This document shows, piece by piece, positions 17,266 through 26,129 of a stretch of 64,000 nt of DNA (position 1 is its first letter; each line of letters starts with the position of its first letter). Under the pieces are notes generated by a model that had not been told where the DNA came from, made no database searches, and saw only the letters and a program-made list of their open reading frames with translations. The position numbers and the translations under genes are program-made. The stretch covers positions 760,012 through 824,011 of the forward strand of contig NZ_CP139992.1 of assembly GCF_034424155.1 (NCBI RefSeq). The letters are read 5' to 3'. The DNA is from Hafnia alvei. Lineage in GTDB: Bacteria > Pseudomonadota > Gammaproteobacteria > Enterobacterales > Enterobacteriaceae.

Positions 17266-17539
17266 AGAGCGTATGGATAATCCTATAGGGTAGCGCTGAA
17301 GTTCACCCTATAGATGAACATCATTGTGCGGATTTCTAGCTCGTTGCTAAATAAGCCCTTTAAAAAGGTGTTCAAACAACGGTTCAACAACATAGTTTCT
17401 CCTTATTTAAGTGCTTTCCCACACACTCTTTACAATCCAAATACTTTGCAATTATTCATCATCACTTTATATCTTTGCTGGTGATACTGTCTTATCCGTC
17501 AACATAGAGATTTAGAGCATTCGCTCATCGAGGCATATC
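17266..17539 (+). other. Spacer after bcsZ with a perfect 9-bp inverted repeat
   Basis: A 274-bp gap. At 17283-17313 CTATAGGGT pairs with ACCCTATAG around a 13-nt loop, immediately after the bcsZ stop. No T tract follows, so it is a weak terminator candidate or an RNA-stabilising 3' hairpin. The remainder is AT-rich and probably contains the promoter of the small lipoprotein gene. Confidence 0.45.
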
Positions 17540-17761
17540 ATGAAAAAATTAATTGGTGTAGCGTTGGTTGCGGCGCTGCTCGCCGGATGTGCGACCAACT
17601 CACCTTGCGTACCGGTCTATGATTCTCAAGGTCGTTTGGTGCATACCGATACGTGCATGAAGGGCACGACTCAGGATAACTGGGAAACGGCTGGTGCCAT
17701 TGCCGGTGGGGCCGCAGCGGTTGCGGGTTTAACGTTGGGTATTATCGCGTTAACGAAATAA
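17540..17761 (+). CDS. Small lipoprotein, unknown function
   Basis: 73 residues. MKKLIGVALVAALLAGCATN is a textbook lipoprotein signal with the lipobox LAGC and Cys17. The mature part has two further cysteines (PCVPVYDS and DTCMKG), then a C-terminal Gly/Ala-rich hydrophobic stretch AGAIAGGAAAVAGLTLGIIAL that looks like a glycine-zipper membrane helix. It probably sits in the envelope with both lipid anchor and hydrophobic tail. It is monocistronic, with its own terminator at 17787-17817. I do not recognise a named family. Confidence 0.75.
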   Translation: MKKLIGVALVAALLAGCATNSPCVPVYDSQGRLVHTDTCMKGTTQDNWETAGAIAGGAAAVAGLTLGIIALTK

Positions 17762-17786
17762 CGGTGTTATTGCCGACGATGACATA

Positions 17787-17817
17787 AAAAAACTCAGCTT
17801 ATTGGCTGAGTTTTTTT
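17787..17817. terminator. Bidirectional rho-independent terminator
   Basis: AACTCAGC and GCTGAGTT pair around TTATTG-type loop sequence, with A-run on the left and T-run (TTTTTTT) on the right. It lies between two convergent genes: the lipoprotein (plus) and the YaiA-like gene (minus), and can serve both. Confidence 0.9.
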
Positions 17818-17836
17818 ATGTGTAAACACAAACATA

Positions 17837-18028
17837 TTATTCTTTCTTTTCATCTTCATAGCGACGCTTAGCGTCTAACGCTTCTTGGTGTGTTGGGTGC
17901 TCGCTAATCAGCGTATTGGGGCGCGGATGGTCTGCTCGTAATTCATACCAAATTTCCGTTGCGCCTTGCGTACCTTTTCTTACTTCTACAATGTCTGCAT
18001 GTCTTGGATAGGGTGGTTTACCTGCCAT
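17837..18028 (-). CDS. yaiA: YaiA-family small protein
   Basis: 63 residues, [22 protein letters not shown] at the start and [23 protein letters not shown] at the end. Length and these blocks match the E. coli YaiA protein as I remember it (KPPYPREAYIV..., RADHPKPDSLISEHPT, DAKKRYED). The function of YaiA is unknown; it is small, soluble and highly charged. A strong AAGGAGCTCAA ribosome site supports the start. In E. coli yaiA is with aroL; here it stands alone beside lysR, so the context differs. Confidence 0.75.
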   Translation of the reverse strand: MAGKPPYPRHADIVEVRKGTQGATEIWYELRADHPRPNTLISEHPTHQEALDAKRRYEDEKKE

Positions 18029-18123
18029 TTGAGCTCCTTACTATCAGGTGAAATCGGCGTTGTCGCTGTTTTCAGTATAGTCAAAGAGGGCAAGTGGCTA
18101 GAGAAAACCGATTATTCTTAGCG

Positions 18124-19068
18124 TCAGCGCGATGGTTTAGCGAGGCGTTGGCACACCTCGGCAATGTAGCCTTCAAGATGGCGAATAAACGCGCTTACCA
18201 ACACGGATGACGGACGATGCTTGGGCAGAATTAAGCTCACGGTGAAAGGAACCTCAATGCTAAAAGCACGGATTTCAACGCCTTGCCCAACGAAATCGAG
18301 TGCGGTCAATGGATTCACAATAGAAATACCCACGCCTTGGCGAACCATCGCACAAATGGATGCGGCGCTGTGCGTCTCTACCACCATTTGGCGGTTTACC
18401 TGTTCGCGGTGAAACAGTGCATCAAGCGTCTGACGGTAGCTATCATTAGGTGAAAGGCTGATGTAGCGCTGGTTTTCAAAGTCCTTTGGGGCCAGACGAG
18501 CTTTGCCGAGTAAAGGATGCCCGCTGGGGAGAACGCAAACTTCGTTGAACGTGGCTAGAGTCTGGCGCTCGGTACCGGGCGGCGTGTAGGTGTTTTCGGT
18601 CAGGCCAAGGTCATAGCGTTGGGCAGAGAGCCACTCTTCTAATAGAGGAGACTCCTGTGGGATCACGTTCAAACTCACGTCTTGGTGTTCACTCAAAAAC
18701 GTGCGGCAAACATTCGGTAACAGCGACTGTGAGAATGCGGGCAGGCAGGCGACGGAAAGCTGTGCTTGTTGGAACTGGCGAATATGTTTGGCGGCATCAA
18801 CGATACGCTCGATGCCGTAGTAGGAGCGTTGTACTTCTTCAAACAGTTGAAGCCCTTGCGCAGTGGGTCTTAGGCGACCGCGCACCCGATCAAACAACGG
18901 CATTTGCAGCAGTTTCTCAAACCGAGCCAGCTCGCGGCTTACCGTGGGTTGTGATGTGTTGAGCAGCGTTGCGGCCTCGGTCAAATTCCCCGTGGTCATC
19001 ACGGCGTGAAAAATTTCGATTTGGCGCAGGGAAATGGCAGGCATAGACAGCGGCGTAGTTAGCGGCAT
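18124..19068 (-). CDS. lysR: LysR, activator of lysA
   Basis: LysR-type regulator, 314 residues. The N-terminal winged HTH reads LRQIEIFHAVMTTGNLTEAATLLNTSQPTVSRELARFEKL. The effector domain contains QESPLLEEWLSAQRYDLGLTE and VETHSAASICAMVRQGVGISIVNPLTALD, closely matching E. coli LysR. It activates lysA when diaminopimelate is present and lysine low. It is divergent from lysA, the expected arrangement. The ATG at 19068 has TTTGGAGC about 10 nt upstream; an alternative ATG at 19044 (MPAISLRQ) aligns better with E. coli LysR but has no ribosome site. Confidence 0.92.
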   Translation of the reverse strand: MPLTTPLSMPAISLRQIEIFHAVMTTGNLTEAATLLNTSQPTVSRELARFEKLLQMPLFDRVRGRLRPTAQGLQLFEEVQRSYYGIERIVDAAKHIRQFQQAQLSVACLPAFSQSLLPNVCRTFLSEHQDVSLNVIPQESPLLEEWLSAQRYDLGLTENTYTPPGTERQTLATFNEVCVLPSGHPLLGKARLAPKDFENQRYISLSPNDSYRQTLDALFHREQVNRQMVVETHSAASICAMVRQGVGISIVNPLTALDFVGQGVEIRAFSIEVPFTVSLILPKHRPSSVLVSAFIRHLEGYIAEVCQRLAKPSR

Positions 19069-19216
19069 GGTCAGCGGGCTCCAAAGATGAACGGCCTATA
19101 TCATAAATGAATAGACTTACCCTAAATAGATATTTTATTTAAGGCATGGGCAGTGGCAATAATCGGAGAACAACATCAAGCAACATAAAAAATAGACTGA
19201 CCGCAAAGAGGATCTC
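19069..19216. promoter_or_regulatory. lysR-lysA divergent control region
   Basis: 148 bp between the divergent starts. It is AT-rich around 19095-19145 (ATCATAAATGAATAGACTTA, then AAATAGATATTTTATTT), where a LysR-type operator of the T-N11-A kind would be expected. An AAGAGGATCTC ribosome site precedes lysA. Exact promoter boxes cannot be assigned confidently by eye. Confidence 0.5.
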
Positions 19217-20479
19217 ATGCCACGTTCCCTAAATGATCGCACCACCGCGCTGAATATCGATAATCTGCTGGCGCTACCGCAGCGCTTTGGCTGCCCCGTA
19301 TGGGCTTATGACGGCGATATTATTAAGCAACAGATTGAAAAACTACGTGAATTCGATGTGATCCGCTTTGCGCAGAAAGCCTGTTCTAATATTCATATTT
19401 TACGTTTGATGCATGAACAAGGCGTCAAGGTTGATGCGGTTTCATTAGGTGAAATTGAACGTGCGCTGATGGCTGGTTTTCAGCCGGGTGGAAATCCAAG
19501 CCAAATCGTCTTTACCGCTGATGTGTTAGACGAAGCCACTCTGGCGCGCGTTGTTGAACTGAATATTCCGGTTAATGCCGGTTCAGCCGACATGCTTACC
19601 CAACTGGGCGAGCGCTCGCCGGGTCATCCGGTGTGGCTGCGTGTGAATCCGGGGTTTGGTCACGGCCACAGCCAGAAAACCAATACGGGCGGCGAGAACA
19701 GCAAACACGGAATCTGGTTCGAAGAGCTGCCGCAGGCGCTCGCGCTGATCAAGCGTTATGATTTGCAGCTGATTGGTTTGCACATGCATATCGGCTCGGG
19801 CGTGGATTACCAGCATCTGGCACAGGTTTGTGACACCATGGCGCGCCAAGTGATCGAACTCGGCCACGACATTCAGGCTATTTCAGCGGGTGGCGGCTTA
19901 TCTATCCCTTATCAGCAGGGCGATGAATCTATCAATGTGTCGAACTACTATGCGCTGTGGAACGACGCTCGCGAACGTATCGCACGCCATCTTGGTCATC
20001 CAATACATCTTGAGATTGAGCCAGGGCGCTATTTAGTGGCGGAGTCCGGCGTTTTAGTGGCGCAGGTTCGTTCGGTTAAAAATATGGGCCGCCGTCATTT
20101 TGTTCTGGTTGATGCCGGTTTTAATGACCTGATGCGCCCAGCTATGTATGGCAGCTATCACCATATTTCTCTCATGCCAGCAGACGGGCGTGATGTGAGC
20201 GAACAACCGCTGATTGAATCTGTTATTGGCGGCCCTCTTTGTGAGTCCGGCGACGTATTTACGCAAAAGGCGGGGGGGGAAGTGGAAACGCGTGCGCTTC
20301 CAGCGGCACAGGTCGGAGACTATTTAGTGTTCCATGATACCGGCGCTTACGGTGCATCGATGTCTTCAAATTATAATAGCCGTCCGCTATTGCCTGAGGT
20401 GTTATTTGAAAACAATCAGCCACGTTTAATTCGCCGCCGTCAGACGATTGAAGAGTTACTCGCTTTAGAAATTATGTAA
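19217..20479 (+). CDS. lysA: Diaminopimelate decarboxylase
   Basis: 420 residues, PLP-dependent fold III enzyme catalysing meso-diaminopimelate to L-lysine, the last step of lysine biosynthesis. The PLP lysine is in FAQKACSNIHILR; HMHIGSGVD, SAGGGLSIPYQ, LEIEPGRYLV, CESGDVF (catalytic Cys) and GAYGASMSSNYNSRPL follow in the usual order. Length is the same as the E. coli enzyme. It is transcribed away from lysR. In E. coli galR follows lysA; here the formate hydrogenlyase island follows instead. Confidence 0.96.
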   Translation: MPRSLNDRTTALNIDNLLALPQRFGCPVWAYDGDIIKQQIEKLREFDVIRFAQKACSNIHILRLMHEQGVKVDAVSLGEIERALMAGFQPGGNPSQIVFTADVLDEATLARVVELNIPVNAGSADMLTQLGERSPGHPVWLRVNPGFGHGHSQKTNTGGENSKHGIWFEELPQALALIKRYDLQLIGLHMHIGSGVDYQHLAQVCDTMARQVIELGHDIQAISAGGGLSIPYQQGDESINVSNYYALWNDARERIARHLGHPIHLEIEPGRYLVAESGVLVAQVRSVKNMGRRHFVLVDAGFNDLMRPAMYGSYHHISLMPADGRDVSEQPLIESVIGGPLCESGDVFTQKAGGEVETRALPAAQVGDYLVFHDTGAYGASMSSNYNSRPLLPEVLFENNQPRLIRRRQTIEELLALEIM

Positions 20480-20707
20480 ACTTGTCCTCGTCATACTTCA
20501 AGCAACTTGTATTACTCGGGTATAGTGCTAAGAAGTTTCATGTGCGTTAGCAATTTGTTGACGCACATGTTTAAAGAATAATAGTTATTATTTACTCTGA
20601 TATCATTAGCATTAATTGCCATATTTAGCCGTTTAGATCATATCTATCCGACCTTCGCTTCCCGTAGAATAACGGTCCTAATCATTTCACGCGCATCATC
20701 TTCAGTT
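20480..20707 (+). repeat. Interspersed repeat remnant between lysA and fhlA
   Basis: Within this 228-bp gap, TCATACTTCAAGCAACTT at 20491-20508 followed by GGGTATAG at 20518-20525 matches the element at 52121-52170 (TCATACTTGAAGCAACTC ... GGGTATAT). This motif recurs in many enterobacterial intergenic regions. The rest of the gap is AT-rich and presumably carries the fhlA promoter; no clear boxes or terminator for lysA are visible. Confidence 0.45.
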
Positions 20708-22855
20708 ATGAATACCGTCAAAATACAGTCTTCAACCAGAATGAATCCGGTCTGGCAGGATATGCTGCATCAGGCTACACAAACGCTGCTTGCTCAGCGC
20801 ACGCTTTTTGAGCTGATGCGGGCTCTTCACGGCTTGTCATTTTCCGTTATTCGTTTTGATCGCGTGAATATTTTGCGCCTTGATCCTTTGCATAATCGTA
20901 TTACTCACTACGGTTATGACCCTGAAAGCAAACAAATGCGGTGCTCTAATGACGTGTTGTTAGCGGAAGGGCCAGGGGGAAAAGTCTGGGCCGATCAGCA
21001 GCCTATTTGTTGCCGACGCGATGTATTTGTTCAGCAATTTCCACAGGTGTCTGAACTCGCTCAGTACCGTGATTTAAACGTCTATTATCAGCTGCCGCTG
21101 ACCACGCCGCGCCAAAGATTAGGCGGTATTGAATTTATTAAACACGGCGATCAGCAGTTCAGCGAAAGCGAACTGGCGCTGGCGCAGCCGTTGGCCGAAG
21201 TGGTTGCTAGCGTATTAGAAAATATTCTTGAGCGTGAACATGTTCAGCTTGAGGAAGAGAGCCTGCGCCGCGAGCGCGATCACTACCGCATCTTGGTGGA
21301 TGTCACGAATGCCGTGACGTCTAAGCTTGATCTTGATGGGCTGGCTGGAGAGGTTTCCAAAGAGATCCATCGTTTCTTCGGGATCGACTATATCGGCCTG
21401 TCCGTTTTTGATGAGCAGGAAGATCGCTTTAAAGCCTATGTTGCCTGCTACCAAAGTGGAAAGCCGGTGCTGCGTGAGCAAAAATATCTGCCGTTGGAAG
21501 GTTCTCTTGCCCAACAGGTGGTGCAAAGCGAAGAGATGTTGCTGATGGATTTGCAGGACTCCACGCGCCTCGCTCCGCAGGATCGCCAGCTAGCGCAAAT
21601 GCTTGCGTTTGGTCATCAGACCATCTGCCAACTGCCTCTGGTCTTTGGTAATAAAGTGTTGGGCGTTCTGAAGCTAGCGCAGTGCCAGCCCGCGATATTC
21701 AGTGATAATAATCTTAAGCTGCTGCGCCAAATTGCGGCACGTATCGCCATCGCGGTAGATAACGCGCTGGCTTACGGTGAAATATCGCGCCTAAAAGATA
21801 GCTTGGTGCACGAGAATCGATATTTAACCGAACAAATTCGCCAAGACAGTGACTTTGGTGAAATCGTTGGCCAAAGCGCAGCGATTAAAAGCGTGTTGGA
21901 ACAGGTTGAAATGGTGGCGTCGAGCGACTGTAGTGTGTTGATTCTTGGCGAAACAGGCACAGGTAAGGAATTGATCGCTCAGGCAATTCATAACCTCAGC
22001 ACGCGCAATCAAAAGCGCATGGTTAAGATGAACTGCGCGGCGATCCCCAGCGGCCTGATGGAAAGTGATTTATTCGGTCATGAGAAGGGCGCTTATACCG
22101 GCGCAACCTCACAGCGAATGGGGCGTTTTGAGCTGGCGAATAAGAGCTCGCTATTTTTGGATGAGGTGGGTGATATCCCGCTTGAGCTTCAGCCGAAATT
22201 GCTGCGCGTATTACAAGAGCGAGAAATTGAGCGACTCGGCGGAAATAAAATTATTCCGGTTGATGTACGCCTGATTGCCGCGACCAATCGCGATCTGAAA
22301 CAGATGGTGCTGGATCGTGAATATCGCAGCGATCTTTATTATCGCCTTAATGTTTTTCCGATCGTGATCCCACCGCTGCGTGAACGCCCTGAAGATATTC
22401 CGCTGCTGGTGAAATTCTTTACGCGCAAAATTGCTAAACGTATGAATCGCACCATCGATAGTATTCCTACGGAAACCATCCGGATGCTGTGCGATTTACC
22501 GTGGCCGGGTAATATCCGCGAACTGGAAAATATCATCGAGCGCGCCGTTATCTTAACGCGCGGACCGGTATTAAACTTGCAACTCAATGAGCTGCAATAC
22601 CACCTGTCACCGCCGTTAGTGCATAAGCCTGCACAAGCGACGCCTTCTTCATGGCCTGTAACACCGGCTGCGGGAAAAGCGCCACACGCGCCCGCACAGG
22701 GCGGTGAATCCAGCGAGCGCGAACGTATTTTAGCAGCACTGCGCGAATCTAACGGGATAGTGGCTGGCCCTCGCGGTGCAGCGGCACGGCTTGGGCTAAA
22801 ACGCACCACGTTGATTTCGCGCATGCAGCGCTTAGGCATTTCTGCGAAGGACTAA
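20708..22855 (+). CDS. fhlA: FhlA, formate-sensing sigma-54 activator
   Basis: 715 residues. Two GAF-like domains fill about 1-370 and sense formate in the known protein. A sigma-54 AAA+ domain begins FGEIVGQSAAIKSVLEQV with Walker A GETGTGKE and Walker B LFLDEVGD. The sigma-54 contact loop reads GAYTGA rather than the usual GAFTGA. A C-terminal Fis-type HTH (GVVAGP-like: GIVAGPRGAAARLGLKRTTLISRMQRLGI) binds the upstream palindromes. It is transcribed separately from, and ahead of, hycA. It activates the formate hydrogenlyase genes; the four sigma-54 promoters of this window are its obvious targets. HyfR-like paralogy cannot be fully excluded, but the locus favours FhlA. Confidence 0.92.
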   Translation: MNTVKIQSSTRMNPVWQDMLHQATQTLLAQRTLFELMRALHGLSFSVIRFDRVNILRLDPLHNRITHYGYDPESKQMRCSNDVLLAEGPGGKVWADQQPICCRRDVFVQQFPQVSELAQYRDLNVYYQLPLTTPRQRLGGIEFIKHGDQQFSESELALAQPLAEVVASVLENILEREHVQLEEESLRRERDHYRILVDVTNAVTSKLDLDGLAGEVSKEIHRFFGIDYIGLSVFDEQEDRFKAYVACYQSGKPVLREQKYLPLEGSLAQQVVQSEEMLLMDLQDSTRLAPQDRQLAQMLAFGHQTICQLPLVFGNKVLGVLKLAQCQPAIFSDNNLKLLRQIAARIAIAVDNALAYGEISRLKDSLVHENRYLTEQIRQDSDFGEIVGQSAAIKSVLEQVEMVASSDCSVLILGETGTGKELIAQAIHNLSTRNQKRMVKMNCAAIPSGLMESDLFGHEKGAYTGATSQRMGRFELANKSSLFLDEVGDIPLELQPKLLRVLQEREIERLGGNKIIPVDVRLIAATNRDLKQMVLDREYRSDLYYRLNVFPIVIPPLRERPEDIPLLVKFFTRKIAKRMNRTIDSIPTETIRMLCDLPWPGNIRELENIIERAVILTRGPVLNLQLNELQYHLSPPLVHKPAQATPSSWPVTPAAGKAPHAPAQGGESSERERILAALRESNGIVAGPRGAAARLGLKRTTLISRMQRLGISAKD

Positions 22856-22868
22856 AACCTCTCTTCTT

Positions 22869-22896
22869 ACGGGCGAAACTCAGTGTTTTCGCCCGT
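22869..22896 (+). terminator. Hairpin after fhlA (possible terminator)
   Basis: ACGGGCGAAA at 22869-22878 pairs perfectly with TTTCGCCCGT at 22887-22896 across an 8-nt loop, 14 bp after the fhlA stop. No T-tract follows, so termination efficiency is uncertain. Confidence 0.4.
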
Positions 22897-22904
22897 GTCA
22901 TCGT

Positions 22905-22922
22905 GTCGACACAAGTGTCGAA
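22905..22922. promoter_or_regulatory. FhlA-type palindromic upstream activating site (hycA)
   Basis: TCGACACAAGTGTCGA (22906-22921) is the same palindrome found upstream of hydN, fdhF and hycB. Its centre is about 122 bp upstream of the centre of the hycA -24/-12 promoter. FhlA as binder is inferred from the locus. Confidence 0.7.
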
Positions 22923-23027
22923 ACGTCATCACTCGCCAGAACCATCCCGCCTGTTTATCTTGTCACTTTGAATGATTAATTCCCGTAATTATCTGAATAA
23001 CATTGGTTATTTAATTATTTTATTTAT

Positions 23028-23044
23028 TGGCACGGATTATGCTT
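23028..23044 (+). promoter_or_regulatory. Sigma-54 (-24/-12) promoter of hycA
   Basis: TGGCACGGATTATGCTT has GG and GC separated by exactly 10 bp and matches the consensus TGGCAC-N5-TTGCW except at one position. It is 120 bp before hycA and downstream of the FhlA-type palindrome. Confidence 0.85.
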
Positions 23045-23164
23045 TTGTAGTGATTGAAACGCTCAACGCTGCCGAATGTCGGCCTGATTGAGCGTCAAAC
23101 AATCAGTGGGGCGATGCCCTAGGTAACACACTCCAACCCACAATGTGGAGCGAGGCAAAGAAGT

Positions 23165-23629
23165 ATGAAGGTCAGCGAATTAACCGAAAAGTCGCTTTAT
23201 ATCCATGACAAAAATGAAAAATTAATGGCGCAATGGGCTCTGTATAAAAGCAGCCTGATCAAAGCCGCAACCTCTTCCAAGCTGAAGATTTTTCATGAGT
23301 TCAGCTGCGGTGATGGTGACAGCGTTAACTTCACGGTGTTTGATCACTTTATGGTTGAAGTGAAGCTGGCAGATGAGTTTTACAGCAAAAAGATCCAGTA
23401 TGGCCTGCGCATGAACGATGAGCAGGGCGAAGATCATTTTGTGGAAATTAGCCATTCAACCATCGATGAGAATGGTCAGATTGATGGCAAGGTTAACAAC
23501 CGTTCGATGGATGCCGTGTTGGAACACTATCTGGATAAAATCCACGATCTGTATGAAACCTTGTATCAAGCGATGAATACTAACCAGCCGGTACGAGAAT
23601 TACTGGTAGGGAAGTTAGGCGCTCAGTGA
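23165..23629 (+). CDS. hycA: HycA, formate hydrogenlyase regulatory protein
   Basis: 154 residues without signal or membrane segment. The central and C-terminal blocks (GQIDGKVNNRSMDAVLEHYLDKIHDLYETLYQAMNTNQPV) align well with E. coli HycA (DGKVNNRDREQVLEHYLEKI...). HycA antagonises FhlA activation of the FHL genes. In E. coli it is the first gene of hycABCDEFGHI; here it is detached, lying on the opposite strand directly downstream of fhlA with its own sigma-54 promoter. That gives an FhlA-activated gene encoding an FhlA antagonist beside fhlA, a compact negative feedback loop. The ribosome site GAGGCAAAG supports the start. Confidence 0.88.
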   Translation: MKVSELTEKSLYIHDKNEKLMAQWALYKSSLIKAATSSKLKIFHEFSCGDGDSVNFTVFDHFMVEVKLADEFYSKKIQYGLRMNDEQGEDHFVEISHSTIDENGQIDGKVNNRSMDAVLEHYLDKIHDLYETLYQAMNTNQPVRELLVGKLGAQ

Positions 23630-23662
23630 TTGATACCTCTCTTCTTTTACTGGGGAGAGAGT

Positions 23663-23944
23663 TACCCCACCCCAACCCTCCCCTTCGCAGGGGAGGGAGC
23701 AGCTTAGTTTTCGATATTAATTCAGCGCTCGATCGGCTAATGGGAGGTTAACCCCTCCACAACTCCCCTTTGCAGGGAAGGGGGCTGTGTAGATTTCGAT
23801 ATTAATTCTGAGCTCGATCGGCTGGTGGGAAGGTAAACCCCATCCAAACCTCCCCTTCGCAGGGGAGGGAGCAGCTTAGTTTTCGATATTAATTCTGAGC
23901 TCGATCGGCTCCTCCCCCTGAGAAGGGGGAGGTTGGGAGGGGGA
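23663..23944. repeat. REP-like palindromic repeat array (85-87 bp period)
   Basis: About three units. Each has a GC-rich palindrome of the type CCTCCCCTTCGCAGGGGAGG and a conserved spacer containing TTCGATATTAATTC and GCTCGATCGGCT. The spacer recurs at about 23710, 23796 and 23883. The last palindrome (CTCCCCCTGAGAAGGGGGAG) and the GAGGTTGGGAGGGGG end closely match the end of the array at 44.8 kb. It lies just 3' of hypE and may end that transcript. Confidence 0.85.
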
Positions 23945-23956
23945 CAATCACGAATC

Positions 23957-24985
23957 TCAACAAATTCTTGGCAGCGGCTCACTATGCGGTAAATCTAGCA
24001 GACGAGAGGTGCCATACATTCCGGTTAGGCGCACTTGTTTCCCTTCAGTCACCACGCCAATCGTTGCAGCGTCCACACCCAATGGGTGCAGATGTAAGCT
24101 ATCAAGCACCGCTTGTTCAGCCTCTGGCGCAACGGCTATCACCAGCTTTCCTTCGTTAGCAAAATTCAGCGGCTCTAACCCTAAGAGTTCACAGATACCG
24201 CGCACCGCGCTTTTTACCGGCAGTAATTGCTCGATAATATCGATGCCGCAGCCGCTCGCATTAGCGAACTCATGCATAATGGCGGTCACGCCACCGCGAG
24301 TTGCATCACGCAGTGCTCGAACGCCAGGGATATTACGCAGCGGCGCAATCAGCGGAGCCAGTACCGCGCAATCACTGGTGAGCTCAGCCTCAAGCCCTAA
24401 CTGCTCGCGCAGATTTAGGATCGTGGCACCGTGATCGCCGAGTGTGCCGCTGACGATCAGTTTGTCACCGGGCTGGATCTCAGACGTTCCCCAGTGAATA
24501 TCGTTCGGGATCGCGCCGATACCGGCAGTGTTGATAAAGATCTTATCCGCCGCGCCGCGCTGAACCACTTTGGTATCGCCAGTGACAATCTGAATATTTG
24601 CCGCACGCGCAGTCGCCGCCATGCTACGCACGATCTTCTCCAGATCGACCAGTGGTAACCCTTCTTCAAGAATAAAGCCACAGGAGAGATATTTTGGCTG
24701 AGCGCCACTTACCGCCAGATCGTTGGCGGTACCGCATACGGCCAGCTTGCCAATATCGCCACCGGGGAAAAATATTGGATCGATCACGTAGCTATCGGTG
24801 GTGAAGGCCAAGCGATCGCCGTGCTGGTTGAAAACACTCAGCGGCAAACGCGCCTGATCTTCACGTTCATCTAAAGCGGGATTGCTAAACAGGGGCAAAA
24901 ACAGCGTATCAAGCAGTTGCTGCATCGCGCGGCCACCGCTGCCATGCGCCATCGTTATCACATCATCTTTAGACCATTCACTCAT
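23957..24985 (-). CDS. hypE: HypE, cyanide-ligand synthesis protein
   Basis: 342 residues of the PurM-like family. It dehydrates the carbamoyl group transferred by HypF onto its C-terminal cysteine to a thiocyanate, giving the CN ligand of the NiFe site. The C-terminus ends PRIC, the conserved motif carrying that cysteine. MAHGSGGRAMQQLL, TDSYVIDPIFFPGGDIGKLAVCGTANDLAVSGA and VTGDTKVV are the ATP-binding and core motifs. It is the last gene of hypABCDE, 15 bp after hypD, and is followed by the REP-like array. Confidence 0.96.
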   Translation of the reverse strand: MSEWSKDDVITMAHGSGGRAMQQLLDTLFLPLFSNPALDEREDQARLPLSVFNQHGDRLAFTTDSYVIDPIFFPGGDIGKLAVCGTANDLAVSGAQPKYLSCGFILEEGLPLVDLEKIVRSMAATARAANIQIVTGDTKVVQRGAADKIFINTAGIGAIPNDIHWGTSEIQPGDKLIVSGTLGDHGATILNLREQLGLEAELTSDCAVLAPLIAPLRNIPGVRALRDATRGGVTAIMHEFANASGCGIDIIEQLLPVKSAVRGICELLGLEPLNFANEGKLVIAVAPEAEQAVLDSLHLHPLGVDAATIGVVTEGKQVRLTGMYGTSRLLDLPHSEPLPRIC

Positions 24986-25000
24986 TCTTCGTACCTTCTC

Positions 25001-26116
25001 TTATTCAAGCCCACGACGATATTGATAGAACGCCGCACAGGCTCCTTCAGAAGAAACCATCAGCGCACCAAATGCGTTTTGCGGATTACAGCCAACGCCA
25101 AACAGAGGACATTCGGCCGGTTTGCAGCGACCGGTAAGTACATCGCCGCAGCGCGCTCTGGGATCATCGGCGACTTTCTGCTCTTGCGGATGGAAGCGTA
25201 ACTCAGCATCAAACTGAGCATACGCAGGGCTTAAGCCTACGCCGGAATGGGCTATTTCGCCTAAACCGCGCCATTCGCTGCTTTCTTTGGTAACGAATAC
25301 TTCATCCAAGACCTTCTGCGCGATTGCGTTGCCGTGATCGGGAACGATGCGGCGGTATTGATTCTCTACGCTACAGCGTTCTTCGGCAATTTGCGCCACC
25401 AGCATGTCCAGCGCTTGCAAAATATCGAGCGGCTCAAAGCCGGTGATAACCAAAGGCTTATGGAAATCTTCGCAGATAAACTCATAGGGATGAGCGCCAA
25501 TGACCATGCTGACATGGCCGGGCGCGAGGAAGCCGTCGATGCGTACATCCGGCTGCTGCAATAGGCTGCGCAGCGTAGGCGTGATCGTAATGTGCTGGCA
25601 GAAAACCGAGAAGTTTTTCAATCCCAGCGTTTTCGCTTGTTGCAGTGTGACCGCGGTGCTCGGCATTGTGGTTTCAAAACCAAGACCGAAGAACACCACT
25701 TCTTTGTCTGGATTTTGCTGCGCCAGCGCAAGGGAATCCAGCGGGGAATAAACGATGCGAACGTCAGCGCCTTTGCGTTTGGCATCCAGCAGAGAACCGT
25801 GGCGCCCAGGGACGCGCATGGCATCGCCAAAGGTACAAAAAATCACGTCCGGCTGGCTGGCAATTTCGACACACTCGTCAATGCGGCCCATTGGCAGAAC
25901 ACAAACGGGGCATCCGGGACCGTGAACAAACTCGATCTCCGGTGGCAGCAACTGATCTAAGCCAAATTTGAAAATAGCGTGAGTATGTCCGCCACAAACT
26001 TCCATCAGTTGAAGAGGAAGTTTGCAGTGTGAAGGTAAGGTTCGAACCCGTTCTGTAATCCGCTGAACCAGCTTTTTCGCTAGCTCAGGATCGCGGAACT
26101 CATCAACAAACTGCAT
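25001..26116 (-). CDS. hypD: HypD, Fe(CN)2CO scaffold protein
   Basis: 371 residues. An iron-sulfur protein that, with HypC, assembles the Fe(CN)2CO unit. Conserved motifs are visible: MEVCGGHTHAIFKFG, HGPGCPVCVLP, FGLGFETTMPSTA, FCQHITITP, GFLAPGHVSMVIG and the C-terminal cysteine cluster (ARCGDVLTGRCKPAECPLFGVGCNPQNAFGALMVSSEGAC) for the [4Fe-4S] cluster. It lies 13 bp after hypC and 15 bp before hypE. Length matches the family. Confidence 0.96.
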   Translation of the reverse strand: MQFVDEFRDPELAKKLVQRITERVRTLPSHCKLPLQLMEVCGGHTHAIFKFGLDQLLPPEIEFVHGPGCPVCVLPMGRIDECVEIASQPDVIFCTFGDAMRVPGRHGSLLDAKRKGADVRIVYSPLDSLALAQQNPDKEVVFFGLGFETTMPSTAVTLQQAKTLGLKNFSVFCQHITITPTLRSLLQQPDVRIDGFLAPGHVSMVIGAHPYEFICEDFHKPLVITGFEPLDILQALDMLVAQIAEERCSVENQYRRIVPDHGNAIAQKVLDEVFVTKESSEWRGLGEIAHSGVGLSPAYAQFDAELRFHPQEQKVADDPRARCGDVLTGRCKPAECPLFGVGCNPQNAFGALMVSSEGACAAFYQYRRGLE

Positions 26117-26129
26117 ATCTCATACCACC

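Noticed and set aside
23663-23944. CRISPR-like alternation of repeats and spacers
   Set aside because: The spacers are also repeated, repeats are GC-rich palindromes of REP type, and no cas genes are nearby.
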